NCBI GenBank assembly: GCA_003541675.1
Contig: DPMC01000304.1
Coordinates: forward strand, 1-29,354
Direction: 5' to 3'
From: Acidimicrobiaceae bacterium
GTDB lineage: Bacteria; Actinomycetota; Acidimicrobiia; Acidimicrobiales; MedAcidi-G1
DNA length: 29,354 nt
The notes beneath the pieces were generated by a model. The model was not told where the DNA came from and did not search any database. It worked only from the letters and a program-made list of their open reading frames with translations. Below, in pieces: positions 15,235 through 22,205 of the stretch. Position numbers and translations under genes: made by a program. Every line of letters starts with the position of its first letter. Within the stretch, counting starts at the first letter, position 1.

Positions 15235-17634
15235 GTGGATGCTGAGACGGCCGTGACGGACCTGACCAACGGACTCACCGCCGGGGAGGTGGCCGACCGA
15301 GTGGCCGATGGCCGGGTCAACAACGTGCCTGACGCGCCGGTTCGCACCACCGGCGAAATCCTCCGAGCCAACGTCCTCACTCCGGTCAACGCCATCATGG
15401 GGGCGCTCCTCGTGCTGATCCTGGTGGCCGGCTTCCCGGGTGACGCCCTGTTCGCCGGCGTCATCGTCTCCAACAGCGTGATCGGGACCCTTCAGGAACT
15501 CAAGGCGCGTCGGACCCTCAATGAACTGACCGTGTTGTCGGCACCGAGGGCTCGGGTGATCCGTGACGGCGACACCCTTGATCTCGCGGTTTCCGGAGTG
15601 GTGGCCGACGACCTTCTATTGCTATCTCCGGGCGATCAGGTGGTGGTCGACGGCACTGTGGTCGATGCTGCCGGGCTGGAGGTCGACGAGTCGCTCTTGA
15701 CCGGAGAGGCCGATCCGGTGGATAAGGCGGCCGGCGACGAGGTGCTCTCCGGGAGTTTCGTCTCGGCCGGCTCGGGCCTCTACCGGGCCACCCACATCGG
15801 AAGCGGTTCGTACGCCGCCACCCTGGCCGAGGAGGCCCGGCGCTTCACCTTGGTGGGCAGCGAGCTGCGATCCGGGGTGGACCTAGTCCTTCGTTGGCTG
15901 ACCATGGTCATTCCCCCGGCCGCCGGACTGCTGCTTCTGCGCCTGCTGGTCACCGAGGACCTCTGGCAGGAAGCCCTCCGAGGCACGGTGGCCGCAGCGG
16001 TGGCCATGGTCCCCGATGGCTTGGTACTCCTCACCAGCCTCTCGTTCATCGTCGGGGTGATCACCCTCGCCCGGCGCCGGGCACTAGCTCGGGAGTTGGC
16101 CTCGGTCGAACTCTTGGCCCGGGTCGACACCCTGTGCCTCGACAAGACGGGCACCATCACCACCGGCGAGATCTCCTTGGCCGACCTGGAGGTCATCGGC
16201 GCGACTACGGCTGCCGACGCTGCGGCAGCCGTCGGCGCCATGGCGGGCGCCGACCCGTCACCCAATCCCACTCTGGTCGCACTGGCCACCGCCCTGCCCA
16301 ACCCCGGCTGGACGGTGGTCGACGCCGTGCCGTTCTCCTCAGCCCGGAAGTGGGCTGCCGCGACCTTCGCTCCCCACGGGCTCGATGATGCCTCTCGGGT
16401 CGTCCACCACCTGGGCGCCCCCGACGTGCTCCTACCGGTCGGCGAGTGGTCCGTGGCTCGTGACCGAGTGACCGAACTGGCCGATGACGGACACCGGGTC
16501 CTCGTCGTGACCCGATCGAGTTACGACCCCGACGCCCCCACCGACGAACTCCCGTCAGCCCGACTGCCCCTGTGTCTGGTGTTGCTTACCGACACAGTCA
16601 AGGCCGAGGCGCCGGAGATTCTCGCCTGGTTCGTCGAACAGGGACTGGACCTGAAGGTGATCTCGGGCGACCATCCGGCCACCGTGGCCGCCGTGGCCCG
16701 ACGTGCCGGCATTCCCGGTGCCGAGGAAGGTGTCGATGCCCGCACCCTGCCCGACGACCCCGAAATGCTGGCCGAGGCCCTGACCGGCGACCTGGTTGAC
16801 CGCTCGGTGTTTGGACGGGTCACGCCCCACCAGAAGCAGGCCATGGTCCGCGCCCTACAGGCCCGTGGCCGGACGGTGGCCATGACGGGCGATGGTGTCA
16901 ACGACGTCCTGGCCCTCAAGGATGCCGACATGGGAATCGCCATGGGCTCCGGAAGTTCGGCGTCCCGGGCTGTCGCCCAGCTGGTCCTCCTCGACGATCG
17001 GTTCTCGACGCTGCCCCGGGTGGTGGCCGAGGGCCGCCGGGTCATTAACAACATCGAGCGGGTGGCCAACCTCTTCCTCACCAAGGCCACCTACGCCGTG
17101 CTGCTGACCGTCCTCGTCGGGCTGTTCGGCGTGCCGTTCCCGTTCCTACCCAAGCAGCTCACCCTCATCGGCTCCATATCGATCGGCCTTCCCGGTTTCT
17201 TCCTGGCGCTGGCGCCCGACGACTCCCTGGTGCGGCCCGGCTTCCTCCCCCGGGTCCTGCGATGGTCCCTCCCCGCCGGGGTGGCCGCGTCGGCTGCCAC
17301 GTTTGTCTGTTACGAGGTGGTTCGCCGGTCGGATGCCTCGTTGGCCGAGGCCCGTACGGCAGCCACCCTCACCCTTCTCGGGGTGGGGCTAGCCATCCTC
17401 CTGGGGATCAGTCGACCGCTTCGCCCCTGGAAGCTGGCCCTGGCTGCCGCCATGGGTGGGCTCTACGCGGTGACTATGGCGTGGCCGTTCGCACGCGACT
17501 ACTTCGAGTTGGTCGTCCCACCCGACTCGGCTTGGTTGACGGCGGCGATCTGTGTGGCCGCCGGTGGCCTGTTGGTAGCCGCCGCACCGCGGATCACCGC
17601 TCTTCTCCTACGGGGGCGAGTCCGGGGCCGCTAG
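15235..17634 (+). CDS. P-type cation-transporting ATPase, CtpE-like
   Basis: A 799-residue P-type ATPase of the inner membrane. Order: a cytosolic N-terminus, membrane helices near 50-85, actuator domain with LTGEADP (TGE at about 156-158), M4 with VPDGLVLLTS (about 258-267), phosphorylation motif DKTGT at 303-307, nucleotide domain, hinge TGDGVND at 551-557, then about six hydrophobic segments to the C-terminus. No metal-binding CxxC domain or CPC motif, so it is not a heavy-metal P1B pump. The arrangement resembles actinobacterial CtpE (calcium-linked). The substrate site PDGL replaces the common PEGL. There is no obvious operon partner; glutamate dehydrogenase follows 57 bp later. Confidence 0.9.
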   Translation: MDAETAVTDLTNGLTAGEVADRVADGRVNNVPDAPVRTTGEILRANVLTPVNAIMGALLVLILVAGFPGDALFAGVIVSNSVIGTLQELKARRTLNELTVLSAPRARVIRDGDTLDLAVSGVVADDLLLLSPGDQVVVDGTVVDAAGLEVDESLLTGEADPVDKAAGDEVLSGSFVSAGSGLYRATHIGSGSYAATLAEEARRFTLVGSELRSGVDLVLRWLTMVIPPAAGLLLLRLLVTEDLWQEALRGTVAAAVAMVPDGLVLLTSLSFIVGVITLARRRALARELASVELLARVDTLCLDKTGTITTGEISLADLEVIGATTAADAAAAVGAMAGADPSPNPTLVALATALPNPGWTVVDAVPFSSARKWAAATFAPHGLDDASRVVHHLGAPDVLLPVGEWSVARDRVTELADDGHRVLVVTRSSYDPDAPTDELPSARLPLCLVLLTDTVKAEAPEILAWFVEQGLDLKVISGDHPATVAAVARRAGIPGAEEGVDARTLPDDPEMLAEALTGDLVDRSVFGRVTPHQKQAMVRALQARGRTVAMTGDGVNDVLALKDADMGIAMGSGSSASRAVAQLVLLDDRFSTLPRVVAEGRRVINNIERVANLFLTKATYAVLLTVLVGLFGVPFPFLPKQLTLIGSISIGLPGFFLALAPDDSLVRPGFLPRVLRWSLPAGVAASAATFVCYEVVRRSDASLAEARTAATLTLLGVGLAILLGISRPLRPWKLALAAAMGGLYAVTMAWPFARDYFELVVPPDSAWLTAAICVAAGGLLVAAAPRITALLLRGRVRGR

Positions 17635-17641
17635 CGTCGCC

Positions 17642-17689
17642 GGAGAGACCGGGGTCAACGGCGATCCTCGTCAGACCCGGAGGGTCTCC
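17642..17689 (+). promoter_or_regulatory. Leader hairpin upstream of glutamate dehydrogenase
   Basis: GGAGA (17642-17646) pairs with TCTCC (17685-17689), and CCGGGGTC (17649-17656) pairs with GACCCGG (17674-17680) with one bulged G. The ribosome-binding AGGG (17681-17684) lies in the internal loop, 7 nt before ATG 17692. The structure may mask the ribosome-binding site, or may be a terminator for the ATPase gene. Paired by eye; no energy was computed. Confidence 0.45.
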
Positions 17690-17691
17690 CC

Positions 17692-18960
17692 ATGTCCGAT
17701 TCCCAAACCAGCCTGTTCGCCACCGCGCTGGACCAGTTCAACCGTGGCGCCGACCTGGTCGACCTCTCCGACGATCTGCGGTCGATCCTCTCCCAGCCCA
17801 AGAACGAGATCATCGTCAACTTCCCGGTGCGTCTCAACGACGGGACCTACCGGGTTTTCCGGGGCTACCGCATCCAGCATTCCAATCTGCTGGGTCCGTA
17901 CAAGGGCGGAGTCCGATTCCACCCCATGGTCGACCTCGACGAGGTCAAGGCCCTGGCTTCGTGGATGACGTGGAAGTCGGCTCTGTGTGACATCCCGTTC
18001 GGCGGAGCAAAGGGCGGCATCTCGTTCGACCCCGACGGACTCGAACCCGACGAGTTGGAGCGGGTCGTCCGACGCTTCACCCACGCCCTGGGCGGCAACA
18101 TCGGTCCCGACCACGACATTCCGGCGCCCGACCTGGGGTCCAACGCCCAGTCGATGGTCTGGATGATGGACACCTACGCCAATTCCACGGGCGTCACCGA
18201 GCGTCAGAACGTCAAGCGCATCGTGACCGGCAAGACGCTGGAGACCGGTGGAAGCCCGGGACGCGAGAAGGCCACCGGCCAGGGCGTGGTGTTCTGCCTC
18301 CAGCACTGGGCCGACGAGGTCGGCTTCGACCTGGCAGGCGCCACCGTCAGCATCCAGGGCTTCGGCAACGTGGGCAGTGCCACGGCACGCATCCTCCAGG
18401 TGCACGGCGCCAGGGTGGTGGCCGTGTCCGACCATGCCGGCACGGTGGCCGACGAGGACGGCATTGACGCCTTCGAGTTGACCGACTGGGTCCGCGAGCG
18501 CGGCACGGTCGCCGGCTTTCCGGGAGGCATGTGGATTGAACCCGATGACTTCTGGGCGGTACCGGCCGACATCGTGATCCCCGCCGCCCTCGAAAACCAG
18601 ATAACCGCAGACAACGCGGGCCGGATCCAGGCCAAGGTCATCGTCGAGGCGGCCAACGGGCCAACGACGCTGGATGCCGAGAAGATCCTTGCCCAACGAG
18701 ACATCGACGTCCTGCCCGACATCCTCGTTAACGCCGGTGGTGTCGTGGTCTCATACTTCGAGTGGCTGCAGAACCGGTCGGCCCAACGCTGGGACCTGGA
18801 CGACGTGGACTTCAAGTTGCGTGAGACCCTGTGGAAGGCGTGTGACGCCGTGGTCGACCTGCGGGCCGAACTCGAGGTGAGTTCGCGTCGGGACGCCGCC
18901 TACGCGGTGGCGCTGCGACGCCTTCAGGTCGTCTACGGGCAGCGGGGCATCTTCCCCTGA
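17692..18960 (+). CDS. gdhA: Glutamate dehydrogenase (Glu/Leu/Phe/Val dehydrogenase family)
   Basis: A 422-residue amino-acid dehydrogenase that interconverts glutamate and 2-oxoglutarate plus ammonia. GPYKGGVRFHP, MTWKSALCDIPFGGAKGGI (Lys95 for the alpha-carboxylate or substrate, catalytic Lys107), GPDHDIPAPD and the C-terminal NAGGVVVSYFEW are the glutamate-specific catalytic features. The cofactor domain has GFGNVGSATARIL. Length and pattern match the small hexameric class. Cofactor choice (NAD or NADP) is not safe to call from sequence. The start follows GGAGGG. It is probably the first gene of a unit with the two SDRs downstream: the next frame overlaps its stop. Confidence 0.95.
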   Translation: MSDSQTSLFATALDQFNRGADLVDLSDDLRSILSQPKNEIIVNFPVRLNDGTYRVFRGYRIQHSNLLGPYKGGVRFHPMVDLDEVKALASWMTWKSALCDIPFGGAKGGISFDPDGLEPDELERVVRRFTHALGGNIGPDHDIPAPDLGSNAQSMVWMMDTYANSTGVTERQNVKRIVTGKTLETGGSPGREKATGQGVVFCLQHWADEVGFDLAGATVSIQGFGNVGSATARILQVHGARVVAVSDHAGTVADEDGIDAFELTDWVRERGTVAGFPGGMWIEPDDFWAVPADIVIPAALENQITADNAGRIQAKVIVEAANGPTTLDAEKILAQRDIDVLPDILVNAGGVVVSYFEWLQNRSAQRWDLDDVDFKLRETLWKACDAVVDLRAELEVSSRRDAAYAVALRRLQVVYGQRGIFP

Positions 18961-19655
18961 TCCGGACCCTGCTTATCGGATCAGGCCCGTTCGTCGACGC
19001 CCTCGTCGAGGGACTCGACGCCCGCGGCCACGCCACCGCCACGGTCGAGCCGGACCGGGATCGGTCGGTCTCTGCTGGGGAGCCCCCGGAACTCGACGCC
19101 GTCGAACCGGGCCTTCGGGCAGCCGTCGGCCTGCTGGGCGTTCCCGAACTGGTGGTCCATGTCCCGGCGGTCACCGACGGCCCGGTGGCCATCAACGACC
19201 AGAAGCCGGATGCTTGGGCCGCGGCGTGTGAGGCCCCGATGGTGGAGGCCATTGGCGTGGCCCGGGCCGTCGGCAGCCTTGTCGATCTGGGCGACCCTGG
19301 GCCTCAAAGCGGGCCTCTCCGACTGGTGTGGATACTCCCCACGACGGCGCTGGGTGGAAGCGCCGGATTCGTAGGCGTCAGCGCTGCCGGCGAGGGCATC
19401 CGGGCACTGGCCAAGGGGGCGGCCAGGCAGTGGGGATCGTCGTGCACCACTGCCGTGCTGGCCGTCTCACCAACGCTTCTGTTCGACGGGTCGGGACCGC
19501 CCGACGAGGGATCATTGTCCCCTCCGGCACTCGGAGGACCGGGTGACGTGGCCACCGACGTGGCCTCTCTGGTCGACCTGCTGGCCGACCCCAGGAGCCA
19601 ATTCGCCACCGGTGGGACACTGGTAGCCGACGGCGGTTCTTGGATGGCCCCGTGA
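18957..19655 (+). CDS. Degenerate SDR homologue, catalytic Tyr/Lys lost; probable non-ATG start
   Basis: A frame of 232 codons with clear SDR architecture: RTLLIGSGPFVDALVEGLDARGH at the N-terminus looks like beta-1/alpha-1, and the C-terminus FATGGTLVADGGSWMAP is standard. Compared by eye with the SDR next door, the catalytic region VSAAGEGIRALAKGAARQWG aligns with YAMAKAAQRGFAKGLAAEWG, so Tyr is Val141 and Lys is Gly145; the catalytic Ser position is Thr129, and TGxxxGIG is reduced to IGSGPF. No ATG, GTG or TTG exists in frame before GTG 19152; CTG 18957 overlaps the gdhA stop (CTGA) and is my provisional start. Starting at 19152 would remove beta-1. It overlaps the next gene by 4 bp (GTGA), suggesting a stoichiometric partner. 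Confidence 0.7.
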   Translation: MIRTLLIGSGPFVDALVEGLDARGHATATVEPDRDRSVSAGEPPELDAVEPGLRAAVGLLGVPELVVHVPAVTDGPVAINDQKPDAWAAACEAPMVEAIGVARAVGSLVDLGDPGPQSGPLRLVWILPTTALGGSAGFVGVSAAGEGIRALAKGAARQWGSSCTTAVLAVSPTLLFDGSGPPDEGSLSPPALGGPGDVATDVASLVDLLADPRSQFATGGTLVADGGSWMAP

Positions 19656-20437
19656 ACGCGTCGACCGGACCATCGGGCGCCGGGCTGCTGGACGGACGGG
19701 TGGCTCTGGTCACCGGCGGCGGCGCCGGTATAGGACTGGGCCTGGCCACCGCCATGGCCCGCCACGGCGCATCGGTGGTCCTGGCCAGTCGACGATCCGA
19801 GACGGGCGAAGCCGCCGCTGTCGGGCTTCGGGCTGAGGGCCTGCAAGCTTCCTGGGTCCGGTGTGACGTGACGGTGCCCGCCGAGATCTCCGCTGCGGTG
19901 CTCTCCACAGCGGAGAACCTGGGTCGGCTGGACTGCCTCATCCACAACGCGCTGGATGGCGCGGCCGGCGGTCCGTTGGAGGAAGCCACCGACGAGGGTT
20001 GGGCCACACTGGCTGCCACGTCGGTCCGGGCGTCCTACGACTGTGCCCGCATTGCCCATCCCCACCTGAAGGCGACCGGCGGGTCGCTCGTCCTACTGAC
20101 CTCGGCAGCCGGCATGGAGGGGAGCGAAGCCCGCCCGCTCTACGCCATGGCCAAGGCCGCCCAACGGGGATTCGCCAAGGGACTGGCTGCTGAATGGGGC
20201 CCGGACGGGATCCGGGTCAACTGCATCGCGCCGGTGGCCATGACCCCTGCGCTGGCCGGCGCCATCCGCCACGACCCGTCACTGGGCGAACGGTTGGTGG
20301 ACCGGACGCCGCTGGGCCGAATCGGCGACCCAGTCGATGACGTGGGTCCGGTGGCAGTGTTCCTGGCCGGGGATCTGTCCCGCCACGTGACCGGCCAGAC
20401 GGTGGTCGTTGACGGCGGAGGGTTCCGGGGCCTGTAG
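19652..20437 (+). CDS. Short-chain dehydrogenase/reductase (catalytically complete)
   Basis: A 261-residue SDR. TGGGAGIG lies at residues 21-28, IHNALDG replaces NNAG, the catalytic Ser is Ser151 in LLTSAAG, and YAMAK gives Tyr164/Lys168. PLGRIGDPVDDVGPVAVFLAGDLSRHVTGQTVVVDGGG is the usual C-terminus. GTG 19652 overlaps the stop of the degenerate SDR; a longer TTG start at 19640 is unlikely. The pair could form a heteromer in which only this subunit is active, as known for BbsCD of toluene degradation. The substrate is unknown. Confidence 0.88.
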   Translation: MNASTGPSGAGLLDGRVALVTGGGAGIGLGLATAMARHGASVVLASRRSETGEAAAVGLRAEGLQASWVRCDVTVPAEISAAVLSTAENLGRLDCLIHNALDGAAGGPLEEATDEGWATLAATSVRASYDCARIAHPHLKATGGSLVLLTSAAGMEGSEARPLYAMAKAAQRGFAKGLAAEWGPDGIRVNCIAPVAMTPALAGAIRHDPSLGERLVDRTPLGRIGDPVDDVGPVAVFLAGDLSRHVTGQTVVVDGGGFRGL

Positions 20438-20440
20438 TCG

Positions 20441-20455
20441 CGGGCTCGTGGCCCG
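20441..20455. terminator. Possible terminator hairpin between convergent SDR and whiB
   Basis: CGGGC-TCGTG-GCCCG gives a 5-bp stem and 5-nt loop directly after the SDR stop, in a 43-bp convergent gap. No T-run follows on either strand, so efficiency is doubtful. Confidence 0.35.
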
Positions 20456-20480
20456 GGAAACCGGTCCTTCGGGAAACGAG

Positions 20481-20819
20481 TCAGCCGACCTCGGCCAGTG
20501 CCGCGGCGGCTCGACGGGCGGCCACCTGCCGGCGACCGATGATCGGTGTGGTAGGAGCAAAGCCGGCCGTGGCCCGTTCGGCCTCCGACTCGCCACCCCA
20601 GAATCCGAGCTCGCGATTCTCGCGGGCATGCTGCTTGCAGGATTCCATGACCGGGCAGGCAGCGCAGAGTTGCGCTGCTCGGGCCTCGCGCCGGACCCGG
20701 GCCTCGGGACGTTCGGCGAAGGGGGCGAAGAACAGATCACTCTTGTCCCGGCAGAGGACGTCGTCCACCCACCGCATCTCCTGTGAGTCGACGTACAGGT
20801 TCGCCGCTGCATCTGACAT
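20481..20819 (-). CDS. WhiB-family iron-sulphur transcriptional regulator
   Basis: A 112-residue WhiB protein. The four cluster-binding cysteines are Cys23 and the CAAC-PVMES-C set (Cys52, Cys55, Cys61), followed by the family turn GFWGGESEAER at about residue 72 and a basic C-terminus (GRRQVAARRAAAAL) that would touch DNA. Wbl proteins bind a [4Fe-4S] cluster, associate with the principal sigma factor and are confined to Actinobacteria and their phages, which is the main taxonomic clue here. ATG 20819 has AAGGGAG about 7 nt upstream. Which Wbl class it belongs to is not certain; the length and lack of a long N-terminus are closer to WhiB1/WhiB2 than WhiB7. Confidence 0.95.
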   Translation of the reverse strand: MSDAAANLYVDSQEMRWVDDVLCRDKSDLFFAPFAERPEARVRREARAAQLCAACPVMESCKQHARENRELGFWGGESEAERATAGFAPTTPIIGRRQVAARRAAAALAEVG

Positions 20820-21023
20820 GGTGTGCTCCCTTCGGAACCCATCTGAGGCCCGGGTTCCGGAGATGGGGCTGGTTACCCCTCCCGCTCACCCGTTCGCCTC
20901 TCCGGCGTCCCGCGATCCGACTGCTCGTTGTATGACGCGCCCTTCACCAGGCCGCTTTGCGATGGTAGGAACAGGCGGCGCCGCGCTCCAGTGTTTCGCG
21001 ATGATTGTTAGAGAACCTACCTA

Positions 21024-21040
21024 TCTATCAAAGTGATAGA
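21024..21040. promoter_or_regulatory. Palindrome TCTATCA-AAG-TGATAGA
   Basis: A perfect 7-bp inverted repeat with a 3-bp centre, AT-rich in otherwise GC-rich DNA, 97 bp upstream of the Mch-like start and about 205 bp upstream of whiB. It has the form of a dimeric regulator site. No T-run follows, so a terminator is unlikely. Confidence 0.55.
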
Positions 21041-21078
21041 AATCTCGCCTTTGGATACCTCCCCACGATGACCACCGG

Positions 21079-21089
21079 GTAGTAACTAC
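21079..21089. promoter_or_regulatory. Palindrome GTAGT-A-ACTAC
   Basis: An 11-bp odd palindrome 48 bp upstream of the Mch-like start. A second, looser pair, AGTAA (21081-21085) with TTACT (21095-21099), overlaps it. Possible operator for the Mch-like gene; weak on its own. Confidence 0.4.
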
Positions 21090-21137
21090 GAGAATTACTC
21101 ACCGGTAGCAGCCCGTGGAACGGCCCATGGATCAACA

Positions 21138-22205
21138 ATGAACGAATCGCCGGTCTCCCCATGCGACCCGTCGGGCTGGCAGAGTGCACAGGTGCAGGAT
21201 CAGACACCCAAACACCAGGACGGCCCGTACTTCGAAGAGTTGTCCGTGGATCAGGTCTTCGATCCCGCACCAGCAGTCACCATCGGCTCCGGCGAGGCCG
21301 CCGCCTATCAGGCCATCTGCGGCGACCCGTTGGCCACCTCGCTGAGCCGGCCGCTGGCCGAGGCCGTCACCGGTCGACCGGGAGCCCTCGTCAATCCGGC
21401 CCTGGTGCTCCACGTGTCGATCGGACAGAGCACCGTGGCCACCCGAACGGTCATCGCCAACCTCTTCTATCGCGGAGTGGCCCTCCGTCGAACGGTCCGC
21501 CTCGGTGAGACGCTGCAGAGCAACGTCACCATCCGCGGCCTGCGGGAACTGTCGCGCCGAGACGACCGGCCGGCACGCGGGCTGGTCCTGCTCGGCATCC
21601 GGACCACCTGTCTCGACGACGGTGCCACGGTCGCTGACTACGAGCGCTGCGCCATGCTCCGGTTCCGCGACCCCGAGGCCGTCACGGCTCACGATGACGA
21701 CCTCGGCGGAGCCGACCCCGACATCGACCTGGCTGCCTGGAACGACCTGATCCCGGATGGCTGGGACACCGCCCCGTTGCGCGCCGCTGCGGCGACCACG
21801 TCGACCTGGACCCGCGGCACACCGGTCATGGATCCCATGCGGGACACGGTGACCAGCGCCCCGGAGCTGGCACGGCTCACCCAGAACCTCGCTCCGGTTC
21901 ACCGCGACCCGTCGCTCGGCCCAGGAGGACGACGACTGGTCTACGGCGGCCACACCATCGGCCTGGCCCAGGCATCCCTTACCAGACTGCTCCCCGACAC
22001 GGCCACCGTCCTGGGCTGGCAGTCATGTGACCACCCGGCACCGGTATTCGAGGGCGATGTGCTGTCATTCCGACACACGCTGCTCGACGAGCAACCTGCT
22101 GCCGGCGGACGCCTGCGGGCACTGCAGACCGTGGTTGACGCACAGCGGTCCAACGGATCGTCTGAGTCCGTACTGGACTGGCGCCTCGTCACCTGGGGCG
22201 CCTAG
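21138..22205 (+). CDS. MaoC double-hotdog hydratase, mesaconyl-C1-CoA hydratase (Mch)-like
   Basis: A 355-residue protein with two hotdog domains. The N-terminal unit runs from GPYFEELSVDQVF; the C-terminal hydratase motif is QNLAPVH (249-255), followed by RRLVYGGHTIGLAQASL (265-281) and HPAPVFEGDVLSF. The Chloroflexus mesaconyl-C1-CoA hydratase has QNTARVH, then RRIVYGGHIISLARS and NPSFAGDT at the same spacing (comparison from memory). That enzyme converts beta-methylmalyl-CoA and mesaconyl-C1-CoA. The convergent neighbour is an Mct-type transferase that uses mesaconyl-C1-CoA, which strengthens the call. Alternative: another acyl-CoA dehydratase of the MaoC family. The start overlaps a 4-codon upstream frame (ATGA). 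Confidence 0.72.
   Translation: MNESPVSPCDPSGWQSAQVQDQTPKHQDGPYFEELSVDQVFDPAPAVTIGSGEAAAYQAICGDPLATSLSRPLAEAVTGRPGALVNPALVLHVSIGQSTVATRTVIANLFYRGVALRRTVRLGETLQSNVTIRGLRELSRRDDRPARGLVLLGIRTTCLDDGATVADYERCAMLRFRDPEAVTAHDDDLGGADPDIDLAAWNDLIPDGWDTAPLRAAAATTSTWTRGTPVMDPMRDTVTSAPELARLTQNLAPVHRDPSLGPGGRRLVYGGHTIGLAQASLTRLLPDTATVLGWQSCDHPAPVFEGDVLSFRHTLLDEQPAAGGRLRALQTVVDAQRSNGSSESVLDWRLVTWGA

Larger units (their letters stand above)
20820..21137. promoter_or_regulatory. 318-bp divergent regulatory region between whiB and the Mch-like gene
   Basis: This is the longest non-coding stretch in the window and contains its most AT-rich part (about 21000-21100). It holds two palindromes, annotated separately, and a four-codon frame ATG-GAT-CAA-CAA-TGA at 21127-21141 whose stop overlaps the ATG of the Mch-like gene. 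No RNA gene was recognised. Long leaders are usual for whiB genes. Confidence 0.6.
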
